Shown in pieces: positions 7,811-18,000 of a stretch of 64,000 bases of DNA (the first letter of the stretch is position 1; every line of letters starts with the position of its first letter). A program made the position numbers and the translations under genes. This stretch comes from Streptomyces echinatus (GTDB taxonomy: Bacteria; Actinomycetota; Actinomycetes; Streptomycetales; Streptomycetaceae): contig NZ_JACHJK010000011.1 in NCBI RefSeq assembly GCF_014203595.1, forward strand, positions 248,001-312,000. Reading direction: 5' to 3'. The notes beneath the pieces were generated by a model. It was given only the letters and a program-made list of their open reading frames with translations. It made no database searches and was not told the origin of the DNA.

Positions 7811-9352
7811 ATGGAGAACTCGACGAGCACCACCAACCCCGTCGGCGCCGGCAGCGCCGCCCCCGGCCGCGCCGGACGCCGCGAGTGGACCGCCATGGGC
7901 GTGCTGATGCTGCCGCTGCTGCTGGTCTCGATGGACGTCTCCGTCCTGTACTTCGCGGCCCCCGCGATCAGCGCGGACCTGCACCCGAGCGGCACCCAGC
8001 AGCTGTGGATCTTCGATGTCTACGGCTTCGTCCTGGCCGGCCTGCTGATGACCATGGGTTCGCTCGGCGACCGCATCGGCCGCCGCAGGCTGCTGCTCAT
8101 GGGCGCCGCCGCCTTCGGCGGCGCCTCGCTCCTCGCGGCCTACGCCAATAGCGCCGAGACCCTGATCGCGGCCCGCGCGATCCTCGGCATCGGCGGCGCG
8201 ACCCTGATGCCGTCCACGATGGCGCTGGTGCGCACGATGTTCACCGACCCCGCCCAGCGGGCGAAGGCGATCGGCCTGTGGTCCGGCGTGATGACCGGCG
8301 GCATCGCCCTCGGTTCGGTGATGAGCGGCGTCCTGGTCGAGCACTTCTGGTGGGGCTCGGTCTTCCTGGTCAACCTGCCCGCGATGGCGCTGCTGCTCGT
8401 CCTCGGCCCGGTGCTGCTGCCCGAGTCGAGGAACCCCGAGCCCGGCCGCTTCGACTGGCTGAGCGTCCCGCTGTCGCTGGCCGCCGTGCTCCCCGTGATC
8501 TACGGCCTGAAGGAGATCCCCACCGAGGGCTGGCACCCGCTGTACGTCGTCTCGGTCGCCGTCGGTCTGCTCTTCGCGGCGCTGTTCGTCCGCCGGCAGC
8601 GCACCAGCGCCTCGCCGCTGATCCCGCCGGCCCTGCTGAAGGGCCACGGCTTCGCCCCGGCGCTGGTCCTGAACCTCGTCGCCGCGCTCGCCATGCTGGG
8701 CTCGGCCATCTTCACCACGCAGTACCTGCAGTCGGTCCTCGGCAAGACCCCGCTGGCGGCCGCCCTGTGGAGCCTGCTGCCCTCCGTGTTCATCGGTTTC
8801 GCCGGTCCGGTCACCGCACTGCTCGTCCAGCGGGGCGTCAACCGCGGGTACGTCGTCGCCGGCGGCTTCGTCGCCATGGCGGCCGGCTACTCGACGCTCA
8901 CCCTCATCGGCACCGACTCGCTGTGGCTGGTGCTGGCCGGGGCCGGCGTCCTCGCCTGCGGCATGGTCGCGATCACGTCCCAGCTGGTCGACCTGGCCAT
9001 GAGCAGCGCACCGGTGGAGCGGGCGGGCACGGCCTCCTCCCTGCTGGAGACCAGCACCGAGTTCGGCGGCGCCCTCGGCATGGCCGTCCTCGGCTCCATC
9101 GGTACGGCGGTCTACCGCCACGAGATGCCGTCCACCGCTCCGGCCGAGGCCCGCGAGACCCTGGGCGACGCCCTCTTCACGGCCGCGCACCTGCCCGGCG
9201 GGGCCGGTGAGTCCCTGGTCGCCTCCGCCCGGGAGGCGTTCACCAGCGGCTTCCAGGCCGCGGCGATCGCCGGAGCGGTGCTGACGGCGCTGGCGGCGGT
9301 GGGCGCGGCGGTGACGCTGCGGAAGGTCGAGATCCGGGAGGACGAGAACTAG
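7811..9352 (+). CDS. MFS multidrug efflux transporter (DHA2 / QacA-SmvA type, 14 TM)
   Basis: A 513-residue integral membrane antiporter. The A-motif GSLGDRIGRRR follows TM2-TM3, the C-motif-like GxxxGPxxGG equivalent (GGIALGSVMSG) is in TM5, and hydrophobic segments through the length fit 14 helices of the EmrB/QacA group. TM1 contains the MDVSVLYFAAPAI block typical of SmvA/QacA quaternary-ammonium and dye exporters. It is divergent from its presumptive TetR repressor. There is no ribosome-binding site before the ATG, and the promoter places the transcript start at the ATG, so the mRNA is probably leaderless. The true substrate is not shown by the sequence. Confidence 0.9.
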   Translation: MENSTSTTNPVGAGSAAPGRAGRREWTAMGVLMLPLLLVSMDVSVLYFAAPAISADLHPSGTQQLWIFDVYGFVLAGLLMTMGSLGDRIGRRRLLLMGAAAFGGASLLAAYANSAETLIAARAILGIGGATLMPSTMALVRTMFTDPAQRAKAIGLWSGVMTGGIALGSVMSGVLVEHFWWGSVFLVNLPAMALLLVLGPVLLPESRNPEPGRFDWLSVPLSLAAVLPVIYGLKEIPTEGWHPLYVVSVAVGLLFAALFVRRQRTSASPLIPPALLKGHGFAPALVLNLVAALAMLGSAIFTTQYLQSVLGKTPLAAALWSLLPSVFIGFAGPVTALLVQRGVNRGYVVAGGFVAMAAGYSTLTLIGTDSLWLVLAGAGVLACGMVAITSQLVDLAMSSAPVERAGTASSLLETSTEFGGALGMAVLGSIGTAVYRHEMPSTAPAEARETLGDALFTAAHLPGGAGESLVASAREAFTSGFQAAAIAGAVLTALAAVGAAVTLRKVEIREDEN

Positions 9353-9359
9353 GACCGAG

Positions 9360-9394
9360 AAGCGGGACCGGGAAGCGGGACCGGGAAGCGGGAC
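9360..9394. repeat. 13-bp tandem repeat, 2.7 copies
   Basis: Unit AAGCGGGACCGGG repeated directly after the MFS stop codon. It is non-coding and lies just before the long palindrome. Confidence 0.7.
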
Positions 9395-9401
9395 AGCGGC
9401 A

Positions 9402-9443
9402 GAACGCCGGACAGGCTGAGATCTCTCAGCCTGTCCGGCGTTC
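9402..9443. terminator. 20-bp perfect hairpin between convergent MFS and serA genes
   Basis: Perfect inverted repeat with 20-base arms separated by only two bases (strict count), beginning GAACGCCGGACAGG and mirrored at 9424-9443. It lies between convergent genes, so it can terminate both. It has no T-tract. Confidence 0.75.
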
Positions 9444-9508
9444 GTGCGTACGGGCCCGGGCGAGGGCCCGAAGCGGATCCGGCGGCGGCAGCCCCCGGAG
9501 CCGCGTCG

Positions 9509-11098
9509 TCAGACCAGGTTCACCGAGCGGGCGGACGTCGCGCCGATCTCGGAGGCGACCTCGGCCAGTACACCGGCGGCCACCGTGTCGTCGACGGTCA
9601 GCACCGCCAGCGCCTCGCCGCCCGCCGCCGCGCGGGCGACCTGCATGCCGGCGATGTTGAGACCCGCCTCGCCGAGGATGCGGCCGACGGTGCCGACGAC
9701 ACCCGGACGGTCCTCGTAGCGCAGCACGACCATGTGGTCGGCGAGCGCGAGGTCGACGTCGTAGTCGCCGACCGCGACGATCTTCTGCACGTGCTTCGGG
9801 CCGGCCAGCGTGCCGGAGACCGACACCTCCTCGCCGTCGCCCAGCGTGCCGCGCACGGTCACCACGTTGCGGTGGTCGGCCGACTCCGAGCTGGTGGTCA
9901 GCCGGACCTCGACGCCGCGCTCCTGCGCGAACAGCGGGGCGTTGACGTACGACACCGTCTCGTCGACGACGTCCTCGAAGACACCCTTGAGCGCGGACAG
10001 CTCCAGCACCTTCACGTCGTGCTGGGTGATCTCGCCGTAGACCTCGACGTCGAGGCGGACCGCGACCTCACCGGCGAGCGCGGTGAAGATGCGGCCGAGG
10101 CGCTCGGCGAGCGGCAGGCCCGGCTTGACGTCCTCGGCGATGACACCGCCCTGGACGTTGACGGCGTCCGGCACCAGCTCGCCGGCGAGGGCGAGGCGGA
10201 CGGAGCGGGCGACGGCGATGCCGGCCTTCTCCTGGGCCTCGTCCGTCGACGCGCCCAGGTGCGGGGTGCACACGACCTGGTCCAGCTCGAAGAGCGGGGA
10301 GTCGGTGCAGGGCTCCTTGGCGTACACGTCGAGGCCGGCGCCGGCGACCCGGCCCTCCTTCAGCGCCGCGTACAGCGCCGCCTCGTCGACGATTCCGCCG
10401 CGGGCCGCGTTGACGATGCGCACGCTCGGCTTGACCTTGCGCAGCGCCTCGTCGCCGATCAGGCCGAGGGTCTCGGGGGTCTTGGGCAGATGGACGGTGA
10501 TGAAGTCGGAGACCTCCAGCAGCTCGTCCAGCGACAGCACCTTGACGCCCATCTGCGCGGCCCGCGCGGGCTGCACGTAGGGGTCGTAGGCCACGACCTT
10601 CATGCCGAAGGCGGACATGCGCTGCGCGACCAGGGCGCCGATGCGGCCGAGGCCCACGACACCGAGGGTCTTCTCGGCCAGCTCGACGCCGGTGTACTTG
10701 CTGCGCTTCCACTCGGCGTTCTTCAGCGCGGCGTTGGCCTGCGGGATGTTGCGGGCGGTGGCGAGCAGGAGACCGCAGGCCAGCTCGGCGGCGGTCACGA
10801 TGTTGGAGGTCGGGGCGTTGACGACCATCACGCCTGCCTTGGTGGCGGCGGAGACGTCGACGTTGTCCAGGCCGACACCGGCCCGGGCGACGACCTTGAG
10901 CTTGTTCGCGGCGGCGACGGCCTCGGCGTCGACCTTGGTGGCCGAGCGGATCAGGATCGCGTCCACATCGGCGATGGCCGGGATCAGCTCGGAGCGGTCC
11001 GCTCCGTTGCAGTGCCGGATCTCGAAGTCCGGACCAAGTGCGTCGACGGTGGCAGGCGACAGCTCTTCAGCGATGAGTACGACAGGTTTCGAGCTCAC
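9509..11098 (-). CDS. serA: D-3-phosphoglycerate dehydrogenase
   Basis: A 529-residue enzyme catalysing the first committed step of serine synthesis (3-phosphoglycerate to 3-phosphohydroxypyruvate, NAD-dependent). The NAD-binding motif GVVGLGRIGALVA is near 150, the catalytic Arg/Glu/His set is in NAARGGIVDEAAL, DVYAKEP and CTPHLGAST, followed by the intervening allosteric substrate-binding domain and a C-terminal ACT domain (VLRYEDRPGVVGTVGRILGEAGLNIAGMQ) of the long mycobacterial-type enzyme, where serine feedback acts. GTG 11098 is chosen because GAGG lies six bases upstream; this gives the standard N-terminus SSKPVVLIAEELS. It is transcribed after the ilvC terminator, probably from its own promoter. 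Confidence 0.95.
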   Translation of the reverse strand: MSSKPVVLIAEELSPATVDALGPDFEIRHCNGADRSELIPAIADVDAILIRSATKVDAEAVAAANKLKVVARAGVGLDNVDVSAATKAGVMVVNAPTSNIVTAAELACGLLLATARNIPQANAALKNAEWKRSKYTGVELAEKTLGVVGLGRIGALVAQRMSAFGMKVVAYDPYVQPARAAQMGVKVLSLDELLEVSDFITVHLPKTPETLGLIGDEALRKVKPSVRIVNAARGGIVDEAALYAALKEGRVAGAGLDVYAKEPCTDSPLFELDQVVCTPHLGASTDEAQEKAGIAVARSVRLALAGELVPDAVNVQGGVIAEDVKPGLPLAERLGRIFTALAGEVAVRLDVEVYGEITQHDVKVLELSALKGVFEDVVDETVSYVNAPLFAQERGVEVRLTTSSESADHRNVVTVRGTLGDGEEVSVSGTLAGPKHVQKIVAVGDYDVDLALADHMVVLRYEDRPGVVGTVGRILGEAGLNIAGMQVARAAAGGEALAVLTVDDTVAAGVLAEVASEIGATSARSVNLV

Positions 11099-11284
11099 GT
11101 GAGTCCTCACAGGTGCGATGCGGACGGCCGTCCCGACGGCCGCAGGCGGAGGAGGGGGGCTAGCCGCGGAAGACGCACGACGCTGTGGGCCTGACGCGTG
11201 TTGTGCAGCAGTCTAGTGGCGTTGCGGGGGCCGTATTGCGCCTCCGCGGAAGGATCACCCGTCCGGGGCTGGACGGGGTGGACA

Positions 11285-11317
11285 ACAGGGGCCGGAGCGA
11301 TCCGCCCCGGCCCCTGT
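11285..11317 (-). terminator. terminator after ilvC
   Basis: Perfect 11-bp inverted repeat ACAGGGGCCGG / CCGGCCCCTGT with an 11-base loop, ten bases downstream of the ilvC stop. It separates the ilv operon from serA. Confidence 0.75.
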
Positions 11318-11326
11318 CCGCGAGGC

Positions 11327-12325
<999 letters not shown>

Positions 12326-12445
12326 TTTGGGTTCTCTCCTTGGTGTGCAGATGGTGCGTCCCACCGTATGACGGTGAGGGGGAAGGAAGATTCAGGATCT
12401 CGGCATACGGGCGGCCGGGGATTCACCGACCGCCCGTATCCAGCC

Positions 12446-12970
12446 TTACGCGGATCGGTCGAGCGCGCGCAGCGAGCGGTCCGTGATGGAACGGGCGCCG
12501 CGGCCGATCGCGATCGTGCCGGACTGCACCAGCTCCTTGATGCCGTACGGCTCCAGCATCTTGAGCATGGCGGACAGCTTGTCGCTGGACCCGGTGGCCT
12601 CGATGGTGACGGCCTCCGGGGAGACGTCGACGGTCTTGGCGCGGAACAGCTGGACGATCTCCACGATCTGGGAGCGGGTCTCGTTGTCGGCGCGGACCTT
12701 CACCAGAACGAGTTCGCGCTGCACGGCCTGACCGGGCTCCAGCTCGACGATCTTCAGCACGTTGACGAGCTTGTTGAGCTGCTTGGTCACCTGCTCCAGC
12801 GGCAGGTCCTCCACGCCCACCACGATGGTGATGCGGGAGATGTCGGGGTGCTCGGTGACACCGACCGCGAGCGAGTCGATGTTGAAGCCGCGGCGGGAGA
12901 AGAGGGCGGCGATCCGGGCCAGGATGCCCGGCGTGTTCTCCACCAGGACGGAGAGCGTGTGCTTGGACAT
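12446..12970 (-). CDS. ilvN: acetolactate synthase small (regulatory) subunit
   Basis: A 174-residue regulatory partner of IlvB. The N-terminal ACT domain begins at once (HTLSVLVENTPGILARIAALFSRRGFNIDSLAVG), which is where valine binds in the family, and a second ACT-like domain fills the C-terminus. It activates the large subunit and gives feedback inhibition. ATG 12970 lies 20 bases after the ilvB stop. The distance to ilvC (120 bases) leaves room for a processing site, but I see no terminator. Confidence 0.95.
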   Translation of the reverse strand: MSKHTLSVLVENTPGILARIAALFSRRGFNIDSLAVGVTEHPDISRITIVVGVEDLPLEQVTKQLNKLVNVLKIVELEPGQAVQRELVLVKVRADNETRSQIVEIVQLFRAKTVDVSPEAVTIEATGSSDKLSAMLKMLEPYGIKELVQSGTIAIGRGARSITDRSLRALDRSA

Positions 12971-12990
12971 TTCTCGTTCGTCTCTCTCGC

Positions 12991-14844
12991 TCAGTCGTCT
13001 TCGTTGTCGCCGAAGTCGGGGCGGACGTCCCGGGCAGCCATGATCTCGTCGTTGGAGGTGCCGGCGGCGACCATCGGCCACACCATCGCGTCCTCGTGGA
13101 CGATGAAGTCGACGACGACCGGGCGGTCGTTGATGGAGTTCGCCTCCTGGATGACCTTGTCCAGGTCCTCCGGGCGCTCGCAGCGGATCGCGTGGCAGCC
13201 CATGGCCTCCGACAGCTTCACGAAGTCGGGGACGCGGGTGCCGGCGCTCGGCTGCTTGCCGTCGGCCTCCGGACCGCTGTGCAGCACGGTGTTGGAGTAG
13301 CGCTGGTTGTAGAAGAGGGTCTGCCACTGGCGGACCATCCCGAGGGCGCCGTTGTTGATGATGGCGACCTTGATCGGGATGTTGTTCAGGGCGCAGGTGG
13401 TCAGTTCCTGGTTGGTCATCTGGAAGCAGCCGTCGCCGTCGACCGCCCAGACGGTGCGGTCCGGCTGCCCCGCCTTGGCACCCATGGCGGCCGGGACCGC
13501 GTAGCCCATCGTTCCGGCGCCGCCGGAGTTCAGCCAGGTGGCGGGCTGCTCGTACTGGATGAAGTGCGCGGACCACATCTGGTGCTGGCCGACACCGGCC
13601 GCGAAGATCGTGCCCTCGGGGGCGAGCTGCCCGATCCGCTCGATGACCGCTTGCGGGGACAGGGAGCCGTCCTCGGGCTGGTCGTAGCCGAGCGGGTAGG
13701 TGTCGCGCCAGCGGCTCAGATCGCTCCACCAGGCGGTGTAGTCGCCCTTGTGGCCCTCGCTGTGCTCCTTCTGCACCGCCTGGACCAGGTCGGCGATGAC
13801 CTCGCGGGCGTCGCCGACGATCGGCACGTCGGCGGCGCGGTTCTTGCCGATCTCGGCCGGGTCGATGTCGGCGTGGACGATCTTGGCGTACGGGGCGAAG
13901 CTGTCCAGCTTGCCGGTGACACGGTCGTCGAAGCGGGCTCCGAGGGCGACGATCAGGTCGGCCTTCTGCAGCGCGGTGACGGCGGTGACCGCACCGTGCA
14001 TGCCCGGCATTCCCACGTGCAGCGGGTGGCTGTCGGGGAACGCGCCGAGCGCCATCAGGGTGGTGGTGACGGGCGCTCCGGTGAGTTCGGCGAGGACCTT
14101 GAGCTCGGCGGTGGCCTGCGCCTTGATGACGCCGCCGCCGACGTAGAGGACCGGCCGCCGGGCGGAGGTGATCAGCTTGGCCGCCTCGCGGATCTGCTTG
14201 GCGTGCGGCTTGGTCACCGGGCGGTAGCCGGGCAGGTCCATGGTGGGCGGCCAGGTGAAGGTGGTCTTCGCCTGGAGGGCGTCCTTGGCGATGTCGACCA
14301 GGACCGGGCCCGGGCGTCCGGTGGAGGCGATGTGGAACGCCTGCGCGATGACCCGCGGGATGTCCTCGGCCTTGGTGACGAGGAAGTTGTGCTTCGTGAT
14401 CGGCATGGTGATGCCGACGATGTCCGCCTCCTGGAAGGCGTCCGTGCCGATCGACTTGGAGGCGACCTGGCCGGTGATGGCGACCAGCGGCACGGAGTCC
14501 ATGTGCGCGTCGGCGATCGGCGTGACCAGGTTGGTGGCGCCGGGGCCGCTCGTCGCCATGCAGACGCCGACCTTGCCGGTGGCCTGCGCGTAACCCGTGG
14601 CCGCGTGGCCGGCGCCCTGCTCGTGGCGGACCAGGACGTGGCGCACCCGGGTGGAGTCCATCAGCGGGTCGTACGCCGGCAGGATCGCGCCGCCGGGAAT
14701 GCCGAACACCGTGTCCGCGCCGACCTCCTCGAGGGAGCGGATCAGGGACTGCGCGCCCGTGACGTGCTCGACGGGGGCGGACTGCTGTCCTCCGGAACGG
14801 GGCCGCGGCTGCGGATGGTGGGCCCCGGTGGCCTGCTCGGTCAT
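12991..14844 (-). CDS. ilvB: acetolactate synthase large (catalytic) subunit
   Basis: A 617-residue thiamine-diphosphate enzyme condensing two pyruvates (or pyruvate and 2-oxobutyrate) to acetohydroxy acids. The N-terminal PYR domain carries the catalytic-Glu region (LVRHEQGAGHAATGYAQATG), the middle an FAD-binding domain and the C-terminal PP domain the ThDP/Mg motif GDGCFQMTNQELTT through IINNGALGMVRQWQ. ATG 14844 is preferred because AGAG stands seven bases before it; the ATG two codons upstream sits directly on the purine run. An attenuator leader precedes it, so expression should respond to branched-chain aminoacyl-tRNA. Confidence 0.96.
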   Translation of the reverse strand: MTEQATGAHHPQPRPRSGGQQSAPVEHVTGAQSLIRSLEEVGADTVFGIPGGAILPAYDPLMDSTRVRHVLVRHEQGAGHAATGYAQATGKVGVCMATSGPGATNLVTPIADAHMDSVPLVAITGQVASKSIGTDAFQEADIVGITMPITKHNFLVTKAEDIPRVIAQAFHIASTGRPGPVLVDIAKDALQAKTTFTWPPTMDLPGYRPVTKPHAKQIREAAKLITSARRPVLYVGGGVIKAQATAELKVLAELTGAPVTTTLMALGAFPDSHPLHVGMPGMHGAVTAVTALQKADLIVALGARFDDRVTGKLDSFAPYAKIVHADIDPAEIGKNRAADVPIVGDAREVIADLVQAVQKEHSEGHKGDYTAWWSDLSRWRDTYPLGYDQPEDGSLSPQAVIERIGQLAPEGTIFAAGVGQHQMWSAHFIQYEQPATWLNSGGAGTMGYAVPAAMGAKAGQPDRTVWAVDGDGCFQMTNQELTTCALNNIPIKVAIINNGALGMVRQWQTLFYNQRYSNTVLHSGPEADGKQPSAGTRVPDFVKLSEAMGCHAIRCERPEDLDKVIQEANSINDRPVVVDFIVHEDAMVWPMVAAGTSNDEIMAARDVRPDFGDNEDD

Positions 14845-14924
14845 CGGCATTCTCTTCTCGATGCTGAGGGTTTTTGCGAGGTTTGGGCGGAGTTCGAGCG
14901 CTGCACGAAAGGCACTCGTGCAAC

Positions 14925-14958
14925 AAAAAACCCCTCGTGCCGCAAGGCAAGCGAGGGG
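14925..14958 (-). terminator. ilvB attenuator terminator
   Basis: Classic intrinsic terminator on the minus strand: stem CCCCTCG / CGAGGGG (14958-14931) followed by six T (14930-14925), placed between the leader peptide and ilvB. Rho-independent U-tract terminators are rare in this GC-rich DNA, which supports a real attenuator. Confidence 0.85.
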
Positions 14959-14975
14959 AGCGCGCCGGGATGGTC

Positions 14976-15012
14976 GCTGGGGATTCCGGATCGTCCTCCG
15001 GTGGGTCCCAGC
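14976..15012 (-). promoter_or_regulatory. ilvB leader pause hairpin overlapping the leader stop
   Basis: The minus-strand RNA can fold GCTGGG (15012-15007) with CCCAGC (14981-14976), with an inner CCGGA/TCCGG stem. It begins right at the leader-peptide stop codon, where a pause or 1:2 hairpin is expected in an amino-acid attenuator. Confidence 0.6.
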
Positions 15013-15054
15013 TCAGCCGACGCGCTGTCCAAGTACGAGAATTCGGGTGCGCAT
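15013..15054 (-). CDS. ilvB leader peptide (attenuation), 13 residues
   Basis: ATG 15054 encodes MRTRILVLGQRVG and stops at 15013. Residues 5-8 are Ile-Leu-Val-Leu, the amino acids made by the downstream pathway, so ribosome stalling at these codons would report shortage of charged tRNA and favour the antiterminated form. A strong ribosome-binding site (GGGGGGAGGG) lies eight bases upstream. Leader peptides of this composition before ilvB are known in actinobacteria from comparative work. The start is only 33 bases after the stop of the upstream GGDEF/EAL gene, so the promoter must lie within that gene or transcription reads through. Confidence 0.85.
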   Translation of the reverse strand: MRTRILVLGQRVG

Positions 15055-15087
15055 GGCACTGACCCTCCCCCCGGCACGCACCACGTG

Positions 15088-18000
15088 TCAAGTGGGTGGG
15101 ACGGGAGTCTCAGAATGTGAACGCAGGGCACTGCCGCCTCCCAGGACAGCGGGAACACCCCCTGTGTACACCCCCTTCGGCTCGCGCACACCGCCGGCGA
15201 ACACCGGTTCGGCCGGGGCGTGCGGCACCGGGTAGTGGCCGGATCCGAGCGCCCGGCGCAACCGGTACTCGTCCAGCGGCCCGGCGAACGCCATGCCCTG
15301 CCCGTGGGTGCAGCCCATGGCACGCAGCGCGACCACCTGCTCGGGCAGGTCGACGCCCTCCGCCACCGACTGGAGCCCGAGATCGCCGGCGATCCGCAGC
15401 AGACCGCTGGTGATCTTGTGCAGCCGTGCGGACTCGACCAGCCCGTCGACCAGACCGCGGTCGAGCTTGAGGATGTCCACGGGCAGCCGCCGCAGAGCCG
15501 TGATGGCCGCGTAGCCGCTGCCGAAGCCGTCCAGCGCGATCCGCACCCCGAGCCGGCTGAGCACGGTCAGCCGCCGTTCCAGCTCGTCCAGGGAGACCCG
15601 GGGGTCGGTCTCGGTCAGCTCGATGACCAGCGCCCCGGGCGGCAGCCCGTGCCGGGTCAGCAGCGCCTCCACCGAACCCAGCGGCATCGAGCGGTCCAGC
15701 AGCCGCCGGGCGCTCATCCGCACCGCCACCGGCACGACCAGCCCGGTCGTGGCCCGCTCGGCCGCCCGCTCCACGGCCTCCTGCAGGATCCAGCGGTCCA
15801 GCTCGGCGGTCTTGTCGCCGTCCTCGGCCACCCGCAGGAACTCGGCCGGGGTGAACAGCACCCCTTGGGAGGAGCGCCAGCGCGCCTGCGCGGAGACCGC
15901 CGTGATCCGGCCGTTCTGCAGCCCCACCACGGGCTGGTGCAGCAGCGCGAACTCGCCGTCGTGCAGCGCGGCACGCAGGCGTGTGGCCAGCTCCGCCTTG
16001 CGGACGACGTCCTGCTGCATCTGCGGCTTGTACAGCTCTACCCGGCCCTTTCCGGCCGATTTCGCGCGGTACATCGCCAGGTCGGCGTTGCGCAGCAGCT
16101 CCCCCGCGCCCAGGCCCGGTTCGGCGAAGGCGACGCCGATGGAGGCGTTGACCCGGACGTCGTTCCCGTCGATGGCGTACGGCTGGGAGAGGGTCATCCT
16201 GAGGCGGTCGGCGAGCTCCAGGATGTTCCGTTCCCGGGCGGCACGGTCCCGGGTGCCGTCCCCGGCGATCAGGGCCGCGAACTCGTCACCGCCGAGCCGG
16301 GAGGCGGTGTCCCCGTGCCGGACGGCGTCCTGGAGTCTGCGCGCGGCCTGGATGAGCAGCTCGTCCCCGGCCTGGTGGCCGATCGTGTCGTTGACGGCCT
16401 TGAAGCCGTCCAGGTCGATGAAGAGCACGGCCGTGCCGCGCAGGGCGGCGCCCCGGTCGGTGGCCCGGCGGCCGGACAGGGCCTGCTGCACGCGCCGGGT
16501 GAACAGCGCGCGGTTGGGCAGGTCGGTCAGCGGGTCGTGCTCGGCGTTGTGCTGCAACTGCGCCTGCAGGCGCACCCTTTCGGTCACGTCCCGGCTGTTG
16601 AAGATGAGCCCGCCGTGGTGGCGGTTGACGGTCGACTCGACGTTGAGCCAGCCGCCCTCACCGGAGCGGAACCGGCACTCGATGCGCGTGGTGGCCTCCT
16701 CCAGCGGGCTGGCGGCGAGGAAGCGGCGCACCTCGTGCACCACACAGCCCAGGTCCTCCGGGTGGATGAGGCCGGCCAGCTCGGTGCCCACCAGCTCCTC
16801 CGCGGGCCGGCCGTACACCCCGGCGGCGGCCGGGGAGACGTACCGGAGGATGCCGTTCGGCGCGGCGATCATGATGACGTCGCTGGAGCCCTGCACCAGG
16901 GACCGGAAGTGGTTCTCCTTCTGGGCCAGTTCCTGGGTGAGGGTGATGTTGTCCAGCAGCATGATGCCCTGCCGGATGACGAGGGCCAGCACCACGGCGC
17001 CCGCGGTGATCAGCACGACGTGGTCGGGTCTGCGGCCGTTGAGGACGTTGTACAGGATGCCCAGGGTGCACACGGCCGCGGCGAGGTACGGGGTGAGGGC
17101 GGCGAGGGAGCCGCTGAGCGGCCGGCCGGCCGGGTACCGGCTGTGCTCGCCCCCCTGCGCGGGCGGGGTCGTGTGCTGGTGGCCCGTGCTCCGCTGGCCC
17201 GGCAGGTGTTCGTGGACCACGCGGGTGTGTCCGCCGGCCGGCCGTGGCTCCTGCGCGCCGCGGCGCCGGGGTGCGGCCCAGGGGGCGTAGGCGAGCAGCA
17301 GCGATCCGGCGAACCAGCCCGCGTCCAGGAGCTGCCCGGAGCGGTAACTGCTGTGCAGCAGCGGCGAGGTGAACAGGGCGTCGCACATCACGGTCAGCGC
17401 GAGCGCGCCGATCGCGGTGTTCACCGCCGTGCGGTTGCCCGGGGCGCGGCGGAAGTGCAGCGCGAGGACCATGCTGACGAGGGCGATGTCGAGCAGCGGG
17501 TACGCCAGGGACAGCGCGGCGTGTGCCACGCTGGACCCGTCGAACCGGGCCGCCTGGGCGAGCGCGAGGCTCCAGGAGAGGGTCAGCAGCGAGCCGCCGA
17601 TCAGCCAGGCGTCCAGCCCGAGGCAGATCCAGCCCGCCCTGGTCACCGGCCGCTTGGCGAGCACCAGCAGGCCCACGATGGCGGGCGGTGCGAAGCACAG
17701 GAAGAACAGGTCGGCGTAGCTCGGGCTGGGTACGGTCCGGCCCAGCACGACCTCGTACCAGCCCCAGACCGCGTTGCCCAGGGCCGCCATGGCCGAGGAG
17801 AGGGCGAACAGCAGCCAGGCCGACCGGAAGCGCACACGCCGGTTGCGGGCGTACAGGAAGCAGGAGACGGCGGCGGTGCCCGCCGCCGCGCTCAGCCCGA
17901 AGTCGCCCATGACCAGTGCCACCTGGTCCGTGCCCCAGTCGAACGCGGCTCCGACGGCGTAGGCCGCGCAGACCAGGGCGAGGACGAGCTGCTCCATCAG

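Noticed and set aside
5268..9352. Small biosynthetic gene cluster (monooxygenase, TetR, MFS pump)
   Set aside because: No core biosynthetic enzyme is present; a detoxification or resistance unit is enough to explain it.
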